Source of the DNA: Microbacterium sp. ABRD28
GTDB lineage: Bacteria; Actinomycetota; Actinomycetes; Actinomycetales; Microbacteriaceae
Direction of reading: 5' to 3'
Assembly: GCF_003850245.1 (NCBI RefSeq)
Contig: NZ_CP031015.1
Coordinates: forward strand, 1,302,001 to 1,366,000
Length of the DNA: 64,000 bases
In this document: positions 46,750-55,613 of the stretch, piece by piece
Position numbering within the stretch: the first letter of the stretch is position 1
How the letters are laid out: every line of letters begins with the position of its first letter
Made by a program: the position numbers and the translations under genes
The notes under the pieces: model-generated
What the model saw: only the letters and a program-made list of their open reading frames with translations
Databases searched by the model: none
What the model was told of the DNA's origin: nothing

Positions 46750-46781
46750 GATGTACATCGAAGGGCGCTCGCGGCGTACAT
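46750..46781. promoter_or_regulatory. Possible operator between the divergent exporters
   Basis: GATGTACATC (46750-46759) is a perfect 10-bp palindrome. TACAT recurs at 46777-46781, about two helical turns away. The site lies upstream of the leaderless promoter of the ABC-2 operon. PadR-type regulators often bind ATGT/ACAT motifs, but no regulator gene is adjacent. Confidence 0.35.
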
Positions 46782-46823
46782 ATTCGACGAACGAGGGTCG
46801 GAAGGCGCGGGTAGGGTGGTCCG

Positions 46824-47765
46824 GTGCCTGAGCCCGTGATCCGCGCCGAGAACCTTGTGAAGACGTATTCGTCGAAGGGGAAGCCCGATTTCGTCGCGGT
46901 CGACGGGCTGTCGTTCGAGGTCGCACCGGGGGAATCGTTCGGGCTGCTCGGCCCGAACGGGGCGGGCAAGTCGACGACGATGAAGATGGTCGGTGCGGTG
47001 TCGACGCGCACCCGCGGTGAGCTCAGCATCCTGGGGCTCGACCCCGATCGCTTCGGTCCCGAGATCCGCTCGCGCCTCGGCGTCGTCCCGCAGCAGGACA
47101 ACCTCGATGGGGAGCTGAACGCCCGCGAGAACCTCTACATCTACGGCCGCTACTTCGGCCTGCCGGGCAAGGTCTGCCACGAGAAGGCCGATGAGCTGCT
47201 GGCCTTCGCCCAGCTCGAAGACAAGGCCAAGAGCAAGGTCGAGCAGCTCTCGGGCGGTATGAAGCGGCGCCTCACGATCGCGCGCGGGCTCATCAACGAC
47301 CCCCGGATCCTCCTCCTGGACGAGCCGACCACGGGCCTGGACCCGCAGGCTCGTCACGTGCTGTGGGACCGGCTGTTCCGTCTCAAGGAGCGCGGCACGA
47401 CGCTGGTTCTCACCACCCACTACATGGACGAGGCCGAGCAGCTGTGCGACCGGCTCATCGTGGTCGACAAGGGGCGCATCATGGCCGAGGGGACTCCGGC
47501 CTCGCTCATCCGCGAGCACTCCAGCCGCGAAGTCCTCGAGGTGCGCTTCGGCTCCGACCGCAACGAGCAGGTCGCCCCGCAGCTGCAGGGTCTCGGCGAC
47601 AGCGTCGAGGTGCTCCCCGACCGCATCCTCATCTACACCGACAACGGTGAACGCGCGCTCGAACGCGTCACCCAGCTCGGGTTCGAGCCGATCACCTCGC
47701 TGGTGCGCCGCTCCAGCCTCGAAGACGTCTTCCTTCGCCTGACCGGAAGGTCGCTGATCGAATGA
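46824..47765 (+). CDS. ABC-2 type transporter ATP-binding protein
   Basis: This is a 313-residue ATPase of the DrrA/NodI group. Walker A is GPNGAGKST near residue 46, the Q-loop VVPQQDNLD, the signature LSGGMKRRL, Walker B LLLDEPTTGLD and the switch LTTHYMDEA. A C-terminal ~80-residue extension (EVRFGSDRNEQVAPQ and onward) is common in this group. The GTG start has TAGGGT 6 nt upstream (leaderless). ATGA overlap with the permease follows. Confidence 0.94.
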   Translation: MPEPVIRAENLVKTYSSKGKPDFVAVDGLSFEVAPGESFGLLGPNGAGKSTTMKMVGAVSTRTRGELSILGLDPDRFGPEIRSRLGVVPQQDNLDGELNARENLYIYGRYFGLPGKVCHEKADELLAFAQLEDKAKSKVEQLSGGMKRRLTIARGLINDPRILLLDEPTTGLDPQARHVLWDRLFRLKERGTTLVLTTHYMDEAEQLCDRLIVVDKGRIMAEGTPASLIREHSSREVLEVRFGSDRNEQVAPQLQGLGDSVEVLPDRILIYTDNGERALERVTQLGFEPITSLVRRSSLEDVFLRLTGRSLIE

Positions 47766-48640
47766 GCGCAGATGCGAGGAGCGGTCCGACGACCGCGAAG
47801 ACCGAGCAGCCGAGCCTGGATGAGCTGCGCGCCGAGGCGATGGCGTGGGGACGCAAGCCCCGCGCGTACGGATCGTGGTACGTCACCGAGCACATGGTGC
47901 GCGCGATGCGCGCCTACGGTTGGACGATCGTCGTCGGCGCGCTCGGGCAGCCGGTCGTGTACCTGCTGGGGCTGGGGCTGGGGCTCGCAGCGCTGATAGA
48001 TCAGGATGTCGTCGACGGTGGCGTCTCGGTCCCGTACGTCGTCTTCGTCGCCCCCGCTCTCCTCATGACCGCCACGATCGCGGTGGCGAGCGAGGAATTC
48101 ACCTATCCGGTGATGGCCGGCTTCAAGTGGCGGCGATACTTCTACGGTTTCAACGCCTCGGCGCTGTCGTCGCCGCAGATCGCCCACGGCGTCATCCTCG
48201 GCGCCACGGCTCGCATGATCGTGGTCGCCGTGGCCTACTACCTGTTCCTCGTCCTCTTCCAAGCGATCCCGAACCCCGAGACCGGGTGGATCTCGATCTT
48301 CATCTCGATCCTCGCCGGGCTGGCGTTCGGCGTCCCGATCATGGCCTACGCCGGGCGCATCGAAGAGGACAAAGGGCAGTTCGCCCTCGTGCAGCGGTTC
48401 ATCTTCATGCCGATGTTCCTGTTCTCGGGCACGTTCTATCCGCTGTCCGAACTGGGCGCGCTGCAGGTGATCGGCTGGATCTCCCCGTTGTGGCACGCCA
48501 CCGAGCTCGGGCGCCTGGTCACGTACGGCCGACCCGAGAGTCTGCTCATGATCGGCGTGCACGTCCTGTATCTCCTCGCGCTCACCGTCGGCGCCGCGTT
48601 CCTCGCGCGCCGGATCTTCGTGCGGAGGCTCGCGAAATGA
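47762..48640 (+). CDS. ABC-2 type transporter permease, first subunit
   Basis: This is a 292-residue membrane protein with six predicted helices after a ~40-residue polar N-terminus. GEVG-like family contacts and FMPMFLFSGTFYPLSELG near residue 215 are typical of DrrB/NodJ-type permeases. ATGA overlaps tie it to the ATPase and to a second, related permease, so the membrane part is probably a heterodimer. Confidence 0.92.
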   Translation: MSADARSGPTTAKTEQPSLDELRAEAMAWGRKPRAYGSWYVTEHMVRAMRAYGWTIVVGALGQPVVYLLGLGLGLAALIDQDVVDGGVSVPYVVFVAPALLMTATIAVASEEFTYPVMAGFKWRRYFYGFNASALSSPQIAHGVILGATARMIVVAVAYYLFLVLFQAIPNPETGWISIFISILAGLAFGVPIMAYAGRIEEDKGQFALVQRFIFMPMFLFSGTFYPLSELGALQVIGWISPLWHATELGRLVTYGRPESLLMIGVHVLYLLALTVGAAFLARRIFVRRLAK

Positions 48641-49464
48641 CCGCCACCGTCGTCGCTCGCCAGACCCGCGCCGGGGGAGTCCGTGCCCTCTGGGCCGGCA
48701 ATCCACAGGCGGTCGTGCAGCGCGGACTCATCGCGGCCCGCTCGTCGAACTGGATCGTCGTGCTGTCGGGCTTCTTCGAGCCGGTCTTCTATCTGCTGTC
48801 GATGGGTGTCGGCCTGGGCGCGCTCATCGGAGACGTCACGACCGCCTCCGGCCTCGACGTCTCTTACGCCGCCTTCATCGCGCCCGCGCTCCTGGCGGTC
48901 TCGGCCATGAACGGCGCGGTCTACGACTCCACCTGGAACGTCTTCTTCAAGCTCAACTACGGCAAGCTCTACGAGGGGATGCTCTCGACCTCGCTCGGTC
49001 CGCTCGATGTGGCGCTGGGCGAGATCCTTTATGCGCTGCTGCGGGGGCTGGTCTACGCCACCGGGTTCATGGTGATCATGCAGGTCGCCGGCCTGAACCT
49101 GTCGTGGACGGCGATCCTGGCCCTCCCGGCGGTGCTCCTCATCGCGTTCGGCTTCGCCAGCCTCGGGATGGCGATCACGAGCTACATGAAGGCGTTCCAG
49201 CACATGGACTGGATCAACTTCGTCATGCTGCCGATGTTCCTCTTCTCCGCGACGTTCTACCCGCTGAGTGTGTACGACGGGCAGCCGTGGATCATCGCCA
49301 TCATCCAGGCGCTTCCGCTCTGGCACGGCGTGGAGCTCATCCGCGGCCTCACCCTCGGCGACCTGAATGCGGGCATGCTCTGGCACGTGCTCTACTTCGC
49401 GGTGATGATCACCGTCGGGCTCATCTTCACCACGAAGCGGCTGCGCGCGCTCTTCCTCGACTGA
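48637..49464 (+). CDS. ABC-2 type transporter permease, second subunit
   Basis: This is a 275-residue membrane protein with six predicted helices. It is related to the preceding permease: both carry the (M)LPMFLFSATFYPLS-type loop and an LWHGVELIRG ending. It closes a three-gene coupled exporter operon. The start at 48637 is set by the ATGA overlap. Confidence 0.92.
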   Translation: MTATVVARQTRAGGVRALWAGNPQAVVQRGLIAARSSNWIVVLSGFFEPVFYLLSMGVGLGALIGDVTTASGLDVSYAAFIAPALLAVSAMNGAVYDSTWNVFFKLNYGKLYEGMLSTSLGPLDVALGEILYALLRGLVYATGFMVIMQVAGLNLSWTAILALPAVLLIAFGFASLGMAITSYMKAFQHMDWINFVMLPMFLFSATFYPLSVYDGQPWIIAIIQALPLWHGVELIRGLTLGDLNAGMLWHVLYFAVMITVGLIFTTKRLRALFLD

Positions 49465-49501
49465 CCGGGCGCGCAATACACTCGGCTCCACGTCGCCCGG
49501 G

Positions 49502-49957
49502 GTGGGCCTGGGGGCATTGCTCCTCGCGAGCGAGACGGCGTTCACCATCGTCAAGTGGGTGGGAGTGGCCTACCTGGCCTTCCTGGGTATCCGGATGCTG
49601 CTGGCCCGCGGTGCGCTGCTGCACGGCGCCCCGACAGCCGACCCGCGCGGCTCGCGCCGCGCGCTTTTTCTCCGCAGCTTCCTGGTCGCGGTGACCAATC
49701 CCAAGGGGTATCTCTTCGTCGGAGCACTGCTGCCGCAGTTCATCGACCCCGCCGCCTCGCCGCTGCCGCAGTATCTCCTCATCGGCGTCGTCTTCTGCGC
49801 ACTCGACTTCGCGATCATGCTCGGCTACGCCGTTCTGGGCTCCGGCGTCATCCGCCTTCTCAAGCGCCGCGGCGCGGTGTGGATCGAGCGAGTGTCGGGC
49901 GCGGTGCTGCTCGGGCTCGCGGCGTGGCTCGCCACCTCGCGCCGCGCGCCGGCGTGA
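49502..49957 (+). pseudogene. LysE/RhtB-family exporter, N-terminally truncated
   Basis: The 151 residues match the later part of LysE/RhtB amino-acid exporters: ALLLASETAFTIVKWVGVAYLAFLGIRML, then FLRSFLVAVTNPKGYLFVGALLPQFI, then two C-terminal helices. The family normally has ~205 residues, and the first ~55, with the first helix and the conserved TPGP motif, are absent. The frame upstream of the GTG reads unrelated sequence straight after the ABC operon stop, so a deletion or a remnant is likely. It is in line with the ABC operon, 37 bp away. Confidence 0.7.
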
Positions 49958-49960
49958 GCG

Positions 49961-51448
49961 TCAGAGCGACCCGGTCGCGCCGACCCCCAGGTCCTCGTCG
50001 TAGTCGACGTTCTTCGTCTCGGGCGCGAGCGCGAGGGCGATGAAGGTCAGCACACCCATCGCCGACAGGTAGACGCCGACGAGCCACGGGTTTCCGTCGC
50101 CGAGCTGCCACAGCGCCACCGCGATGATCGGGGCGACGGCGGCGCCGAGGATCGACGAGACGTTGTAGGCGATGGCCGAACCCGAGTAGCGCACGTTCGT
50201 CGGGAAAAGCTCGGGAAGGACCGCTCCCATCGGCCCGAAACTCCACCCCATGAGCATGAACCCGAAGATCAGGAAGGCCTGGGTCAGCGCCCCGGTGAAC
50301 TTCGGGTCCGCCGAGGGCAGCAGGAAGATCGAGAACGACAGCCCGAACACGATGATGAGCCCGGTGACCCACATCAGCAGCGTGCGCCGTCCGATCGCGT
50401 CGGCGATCGGTCCCGACAGCAGCGTGAAGATGCCGAAGAAGACCACGCCGATGATCTGCATGATCACGAAGTCGGTGTAGCCGAAACCGAGCCCCGGGTA
50501 GAACTGCGCGGCGAACGCGGCCTCGTCGAAGGCTCGGCCCGACGACTCCGCCGCAGCCCGGGCGGCGGCGCTCGCGACCTCGAGGTCGGCGGGCTTCGTG
50601 CCGTACGACAGGGTGAACTGCGTCATCAGATAGAACAGCACGTAGGTGGCGAGCATGATGAACGTGCCGAGGACCGCCTGGCGCCAGTGCCGGCGCAGCA
50701 CGGTGCCGACGGGGAAGCGGCGGATGACGCCCCTCTGCTCCGCCTTGACGAAGGTGCTCGATTCCACCAGCCGCAGGCGCACCCACAGGCCGATGATCAC
50801 CATCACCGCCGAGAACAGGAACGGCACGCGCCATCCCCACGCCAGGAAGGCGTCCGAGCGCAGCGCCGGATCCTCGGGGTGGGGGAGGAGGAAGTAGATC
50901 GTCAGGAACACCGAGTTGGCGATGATGAACCCGAGCGGCGCGCCCAGCTGCGGGAACGTGCCGTACCAGGCGCGCTTCCCCTTCGGCGCGTTCTCGGTCG
51001 CCACGAGTGCTGCGCCCGACCACTCGCCGCCGAGGGCGAAGCCCTGGGCGAGACGGAGGATCAGCAGCAGGAGGGCCGCCCACAGGCCGATGTCGTTGAA
51101 GGTGGGCAGGCACCCGATGAGGAACGTCGCGATCCCCATCGTGAGGAGGGATGCCACGAGCGTGGCCTTGCGGCCGAAGCGGTCGCCGAAATGCCCGAAG
51201 ATGACCGCGCCGAGCGGCCGGGCGACCATCGCCGCACCGAAGACGCCGAAGGAGGCCAGGAGCGAGGTGGTGTCGTTGCCCGTGGGGAAGAACAGCAGCG
51301 GGAAGACGAGCACCGAGGCGGTGGCGTAGACGTAGAAGTCGTAGAACTCGATCGTCGTGCCGACCAGGCTCGCCGTGATGACACGGGAGCGCGGGTTGGC
51401 GGGAACGGCGGACGACGAAGCGGCGGTGGAATCGGTCGCCTGTGTCAT
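49961..51448 (-). CDS. MFS transporter, metabolite:H+ symporter (MHS) family
   Basis: This is a 495-residue membrane protein with twelve predicted helices. TTIEFYDFYVYATASVLVFPLLFFP near residue 30 and the loop GHFGDRFGRKATLV are MHS hallmarks, as are RLAQGFALGGEWSGAALV and ELFPTNVRYSGSAIAYN. The family takes up dicarboxylates, proline, betaine or similar metabolites with protons. ATG at 51448 follows the small membrane gene by 4 bp, so the two are cotranscribed. Confidence 0.94.
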   Translation of the reverse strand: MTQATDSTAASSSAVPANPRSRVITASLVGTTIEFYDFYVYATASVLVFPLLFFPTGNDTTSLLASFGVFGAAMVARPLGAVIFGHFGDRFGRKATLVASLLTMGIATFLIGCLPTFNDIGLWAALLLLILRLAQGFALGGEWSGAALVATENAPKGKRAWYGTFPQLGAPLGFIIANSVFLTIYFLLPHPEDPALRSDAFLAWGWRVPFLFSAVMVIIGLWVRLRLVESSTFVKAEQRGVIRRFPVGTVLRRHWRQAVLGTFIMLATYVLFYLMTQFTLSYGTKPADLEVASAAARAAAESSGRAFDEAAFAAQFYPGLGFGYTDFVIMQIIGVVFFGIFTLLSGPIADAIGRRTLLMWVTGLIIVFGLSFSIFLLPSADPKFTGALTQAFLIFGFMLMGWSFGPMGAVLPELFPTNVRYSGSAIAYNVSSILGAAVAPIIAVALWQLGDGNPWLVGVYLSAMGVLTFIALALAPETKNVDYDEDLGVGATGSL

Positions 51449-51452
51449 CGAT

Positions 51453-51803
51453 TCACCACAGCACGGCGATGGCGGCGTTGGCGAAGGTGAGCACGCCGAT
51501 CGACCAGAAGAGCGCCGGCGGCGTGGCATCCGTCTTGCGCTGACGGGCACGCGCGATGCCGAGCACGGCACCGATGGCAAGGAGGATCACGAGCTTCACA
51601 CCGATCTTGGCGTAGTTGAGCTCGGTGCCCGCCGGCCACGGAGCTGCCAGGATCAGGCCTGCCGCGCCGGCGATGAGCAGTCCCCAGTTCATCAGGGAGG
51701 TCGCCTGGCGGCGGCGCGAGACGGCCTCGACGACCCAGGCGCCGAAGATCACGGCGAATCCGACGAGGTGGACGAGCACGACGAGGTGGCGCAGGAATTC
51801 CAT
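51453..51803 (-). CDS. Small integral membrane protein
   Basis: This is a 116-residue protein with four predicted helices: about 5-27, 37-55, 66-84 and 97-115. Between the second and third there is a short loop, PWPAGTELNYAKIGVK, and before the fourth a basic segment, RARQRKTD. TACCCT lies 7 nt before the ATG (leaderless). It is cotranscribed with the MHS transporter. I do not recognise a named family. Confidence 0.8.
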   Translation of the reverse strand: MEFLRHLVVLVHLVGFAVIFGAWVVEAVSRRRQATSLMNWGLLIAGAAGLILAAPWPAGTELNYAKIGVKLVILLAIGAVLGIARARQRKTDATPPALFWSIGVLTFANAAIAVLW

Positions 51804-51912
51804 AGCTCAGAGGGTAGGGTGCGCACCGGCGCCTCGCCAGGAAGGCGCGCCTCAACCGTCCCCCGCTTCGCTCCGTCTCCCCCCTCTCGCGGGAATGGGA
51901 GGGGAAGGGGGA

Positions 51913-52389
51913 TCAGCCGCGCAGGGCGCGGAGGACGAGCGCGGTGCGCAGGGCCGCGTCGGCTGCCTCGGCCCCCTTGTCCTCCTTCGATCCCTCCAGG
52001 CCGGCACGGTCGAGGCCCTGCTGCTCGTCGTCGAGGGTGAGCACGCCGAATCCGACGGGCTTGCCCGTGTCCAGCGCCACCCGCGTGAGACCGTCGGTCG
52101 CGGCGGCCGAGACGTACTCGAAGTGCGGGGTGCCACCGCGGATGATCACCCCGAGAGCGACCACGGCGTCGGCTCCGGCCTCGAGCGCCGCTTTCGCGGC
52201 GACCGGCAGCTCGAACGATCCCGGCACGCGCACCAGGCGGTAATCGGCGCCGGCGGCGTCGAGCACGCGCTCGGCACCGGCGATCAAGCCGTCGCTGATG
52301 GTCGCGTGCCACGTGCCGGCGACGACCACGATCTGCAGGCCGGCGCCGTCGATCTCGTCGACCGCGATCGGTGCTCCCTTGCCGCTCAC
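51913..52389 (-). CDS. ribH: 6,7-dimethyl-8-ribityllumazine synthase
   Basis: This 158-residue subunit of the lumazine synthase capsid or pentamer condenses ribitylamino-uracil with dihydroxybutanone phosphate, the penultimate riboflavin step. Motifs are [58 protein letters not shown] (catalytic His) and [23 protein letters not shown] at 52389 overlaps the ribBA stop as GTGA. It is the last gene of the rib operon. Confidence 0.97.
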   Translation of the reverse strand: MSGKGAPIAVDEIDGAGLQIVVVAGTWHATISDGLIAGAERVLDAAGADYRLVRVPGSFELPVAAKAALEAGADAVVALGVIIRGGTPHFEYVSAAATDGLTRVALDTGKPVGFGVLTLDDEQQGLDRAGLEGSKEDKGAEAADAALRTALVLRALRG

Positions 52390-53660
52390 GCGACCCCCTC
52401 CTTCATGTGGGCGATGGCATCGGCCAGATCGCCCTCGTCGATGATGTGCCCCATGCGGTCACGCTTCGTGGCCAGGTACTGGTGGTTGTTCGGGCCGACA
52501 CCGACGAGGAGCGGCACCTGCTCGACGATGTCCAGACCGAACCCGCGCAGCTGCGCGACCTTGTCGGTGTTGTTGGTCAGCAGCCGCACCTTCTCGATGC
52601 CGAGGTCGGCGAGGATCCCCGCGGCGGCGGCGTAGTCGCGGGCATCGGCGGGCAGGCCGAGGGCGAGATTCGCGTCGACGGTGTCGAGCCCTCGTTCCTG
52701 CAGGCTGTACGCGCGGAGCTTGTTGATGAGCCCGATTCCGCGCCCCTCGTGGCCGCGCATGTAGATGACCACGCCGCCGTCCCGTTCGATGGCGTCCAGC
52801 GCCGCATCCAGCTGCGGACCGCACTCGCACTTCAGCGAGCCGAAGGCCTCGCCCGTGAGGCACTCCGAGTGCACCCGCACGAGCGGAGCGGTATCGGTGA
52901 GCTCGCCCGAGATGACCGCGAGGTGGTCGGTGCCGGTGACCCGGTCCTTGTAGGCGCGGAAGCGGAACTCGCCGTGCGAGGTCGGGACCTTCGCCTCGGC
53001 GCGCAGGCTCACGCGGCGCCGCTGGGTAGCGTGCGCCGAGACGTCGACGGGGTCGACCTCGTCGAGGTGGGCGATGAGCTGCTCGATGGTGATGAGCGGG
53101 ATACCGTCGCGGGCGGCGAGGTCGACGAGTCCCGGCATCCGCATCATGGATCCGTCCTCGGCGACGACCTCGGCGATCGCGCCGACCGGCGGGAGGCCGG
53201 CGAGCTTCATCAGCTCCACGGCGGCCTCGGTGTGCCCGGCGCGCTCGCGCACGCCCCCGTCGACCGCGCGCAGCGGCAGGATGTGTCCGGGGCGGATGAC
53301 CGAGCTCGGTGTCGACTCGACGTCGGCGAGCACGTTCAGGGTGTGCGCCCGGTCGCTCGCGCTGATGCCGGTGGACACCCGGTCGGCGGCGTCGACACTC
53401 ACGGTGTAGGCGGTGCCGCGGGCGTCCTCGTTCACCTCGACCATCGGCGGGAGGTCGAGCCGATCGGCCCAGTCGGCGGGCATCGGCGCGCAGACGAAGC
53501 CGCTCGACCAGCGCACCGTCCAGGCGACCCATTCGGGGGTCGCCAGCTGCGCCGACAGGATGATGTCGCCCTCGTTCTCGCGGTTCTCATCGTCGACGAC
53601 GATGACGGGCTTGCCCGCGCGCAGGGCGTCGAGGGCGTCGGAGAGGGGGGAAAGGCTCAT
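52386..53660 (-). CDS. ribBA: Bifunctional 3,4-dihydroxy-2-butanone-4-phosphate synthase / GTP cyclohydrolase II
   Basis: This is a 424-residue fusion. The RibB half (about 1-205) has [10 protein letters not shown] and [10 protein letters not shown]...[16 protein letters not shown]. The RibA half (about 210-424) has [24 protein letters not shown] with the zinc cysteines, [12 protein letters not shown] and [16 protein letters not shown]. It supplies both precursors of riboflavin from ribulose-5-phosphate and GTP. AGGAGG lies before the ATG, which overlaps the ribE stop as ATGA. Confidence 0.97.
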   Translation of the reverse strand: MSLSPLSDALDALRAGKPVIVVDDENRENEGDIILSAQLATPEWVAWTVRWSSGFVCAPMPADWADRLDLPPMVEVNEDARGTAYTVSVDAADRVSTGISASDRAHTLNVLADVESTPSSVIRPGHILPLRAVDGGVRERAGHTEAAVELMKLAGLPPVGAIAEVVAEDGSMMRMPGLVDLAARDGIPLITIEQLIAHLDEVDPVDVSAHATQRRRVSLRAEAKVPTSHGEFRFRAYKDRVTGTDHLAVISGELTDTAPLVRVHSECLTGEAFGSLKCECGPQLDAALDAIERDGGVVIYMRGHEGRGIGLINKLRAYSLQERGLDTVDANLALGLPADARDYAAAAGILADLGIEKVRLLTNNTDKVAQLRGFGLDIVEQVPLLVGVGPNNHQYLATKRDRMGHIIDEGDLADAIAHMKEGVA

Positions 53661-54301
53661 CGGGAGCCTCCTTCTTTCGGGACGGCGGGCGCCGTCGGAG
53701 GGAATGCGAGAAGGCGCTGCACGTGCCGCGCCAGAATGTCGGTCTCGAGGTTGACGGCATCGCCGGCCGCACGGGTGCCGAGGGTGGTGGCTTCGAGCGT
53801 CTCGGGGATGAGCGACACCTCGAACCACGGCTCGGCCGCCTCGGGCGCGCTCACGGCGCTGACGGTGAGCGAGACCCCGTCGACCGCGATCGAGCCCTTG
53901 TCGACGACGAGAGGCGCGAGGTGTGCGGGGAGGGCGATGCGCACGACCCGCCATTCGGCGCCCGGGCGCACCTCGACGACGGTGCCGGTGCCGTCGATGT
54001 GACCCTGCACGATGTGGCCGCCGAGGCGTCCTTGAGCGGCGGTCGCGCGCTCGAGGTTCACGGCGCGCCCGGCGGCGACGCCGGCGAGGGTCGACATGTC
54101 GAGGGTCTGACGCATCACATCGGCGGTGAACCAGTCCTCGCCGCGGTCGACGACGGTCAGGCACACGCCGCTGACGGCGATCGAGTCGCCGTGGCCGGCG
54201 TCCGACACCGCTTTGGGGGCGCGCACCGTCAGTCTCAGCCCGTCGCCGGACGGGGCGACGGCGGTGACGGCGCCGATCTCTTCGATGATTCCGGTGAACA
54301 T
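53657..54301 (-). CDS. ribE: Riboflavin synthase, alpha subunit
   Basis: This 214-residue enzyme dismutates two lumazine molecules into riboflavin. It is built from two similar lumazine-binding barrels: the N-terminal MFTGIIEEIG with SIAVSGVCLTV, and the second half with SIAVDGVSLTVSAV. VNLERA and VNLETDILARHVQRLL are the matching repeat ends. The start overlaps the ribD stop by one base (TGATG). Confidence 0.96.
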   Translation of the reverse strand: MFTGIIEEIGAVTAVAPSGDGLRLTVRAPKAVSDAGHGDSIAVSGVCLTVVDRGEDWFTADVMRQTLDMSTLAGVAAGRAVNLERATAAQGRLGGHIVQGHIDGTGTVVEVRPGAEWRVVRIALPAHLAPLVVDKGSIAVDGVSLTVSAVSAPEAAEPWFEVSLIPETLEATTLGTRAAGDAVNLETDILARHVQRLLAFPPTAPAVPKEGGSR

Positions 54302-55347
54302 CAGCTGTCCTTCACATTCGCGGGGGAGGGGGCCGTCGCGGGGCGCGCGACGAGCAGGATGTCTTCGCCGAGACGCTCGACGGAGGAGAGGGTGAGGCGC
54401 ACGGCATCGCCGATCGTCTCGACGCCGATGTCGTCGAGCGCCAGACGCGGACCGCCGAGCAGGGCGGGTGCGATGTAGGCGAGCACCTCGTCCACCAGTC
54501 CCGCGCGCACGAACGCCGAGGCGAGAGTCGGACCGCCCTCGACGAACACGCGTTGCACGCCCTCGCGGCGGAGGTCATCCAGGACCCGGGTGAGGTCGCG
54601 GGAGGAGAGGAACAGCGGTTCCCGAGGATGCCGCCGGACGGCCGCGCCGGACGGGGTCTGCCGCTCGCCGATCACCACGGGGCGCGGCTGGTGGGCGAGA
54701 AGCGCCCCGTCGGCATCGCGCGCGGTCAACGACGGATCATCCGCGAGCACGGTGCCGGTCCCGACGATGATCGCATCGGCCATCGCCCGGCGCCGGTGGA
54801 CGTCCTCCCGTGCGGCCGGGCCGGTGATCCACTGGCTGGTGCCGTCGGATGCCGCGGCGCGGCCGTCGAGGGACTGCGCCCACTTCACGGTGACGTGCGG
54901 GCGGCCGAGGCGCTGCACGGTCAGCCAGGCCGAGAGGAGCGCGCGGCCCTCGTCGCCGAGCACATCGGCTTCGACCTCCACGCCTGCCGCGCGCAGCGTG
55001 TCGGCGCCGCCGGCGGAGACGACGCCGGGATCGTCGACGGCGTAGAGGACGCGCGAGATCCCGGCGGCCAACAGCGCCTGGCTGCACGGCCCGGTGCGTC
55101 CGGTGTGATTGCACGGCTCGAGGGTCACCACGGCCGTGGCGCCCTCCGCCTCGCCGGGGGAGAGGTGGGACAGCGCATCGACCTCGGCATGGGGAGTGCC
55201 TGCGCCGCGATGCCACCCCTCGGCCAGGATGCGGCCGTCGGGCGCGAGGATGACCGCTCCCACCTGCGGGTTGACCCCCGCGGGGCCGTTCAGCGCCAGC
55301 GCGAGAGCGCGACGCATCGCGTCACGCTCGACGTCTCGCACCGTCAT
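54301..55347 (-). CDS. ribD: Bifunctional riboflavin deaminase/reductase
   Basis: This is a 348-residue fusion. The deaminase domain (about 1-145) has the zinc motifs TPHAEVDAL and TLEPCNHTGRTGPCSQAL. The reductase domain (about 150-348) has VTVKWAQSLDGRAA, IIVGTGTVLADDPSLTAR and VFVEGGPTLASAFV. It carries out the second and third steps after GTP cyclohydrolase II. ATG at 55347 is chosen over longer frames that read through the FMN riboswitch. It is the first gene of the operon. Confidence 0.96.
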   Translation of the reverse strand: MTVRDVERDAMRRALALALNGPAGVNPQVGAVILAPDGRILAEGWHRGAGTPHAEVDALSHLSPGEAEGATAVVTLEPCNHTGRTGPCSQALLAAGISRVLYAVDDPGVVSAGGADTLRAAGVEVEADVLGDEGRALLSAWLTVQRLGRPHVTVKWAQSLDGRAAASDGTSQWITGPAAREDVHRRRAMADAIIVGTGTVLADDPSLTARDADGALLAHQPRPVVIGERQTPSGAAVRRHPREPLFLSSRDLTRVLDDLRREGVQRVFVEGGPTLASAFVRAGLVDEVLAYIAPALLGGPRLALDDIGVETIGDAVRLTLSSVERLGEDILLVARPATAPSPANVKDS

Positions 55348-55419
55348 CCGTCTTCCCTCGTCATCCCATCGACCCTTACGGGCACCGGGGCACGGGAAGG
55401 ACAGGCGCAGGCGCCTGAC

Positions 55420-55577
55420 GTGCTTCTCCCATCCGGACTCGCGAGGACCTTCCCTCGCATCACCGTCGGTTCCGGAATTCCACCGGATCAGGTCGGGCGA
55501 CACCCTTTCGGATGCGACGCCGTCGCTCGCGGACTCTGACCGCCGGTTCGGATTCTCACCGACCCCGGAGCACGTTG
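55420..55577 (-). ncRNA. FMN riboswitch (RFN element)
   Basis: Read on the minus strand, the RFN core is complete: GGGGTCGGTGAGAATCCGAA, CCGGCGGTCAGAGTCCGCGA, GATCCGGTGGAATTCCGGAA, CCGACGGT and GAGTCCGGATGGGAGAAG. A GC-rich hairpin (CAGGCG-CCTG-CGCCTG, about 55403-55418) follows before ribD and may belong to the expression platform. The element shuts down the rib operon when FMN is plentiful. Confidence 0.95.
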
Positions 55578-55613
55578 CTGCTCTCGAGTGTAGTCAACGC
55601 ACTCTCCGCGGAT

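Noticed and set aside
51804..51912. GC-rich inverted segments after ribH as a terminator
   Set aside because: Several short complementary runs exist, but no single strong stem with a T-tail; not called.
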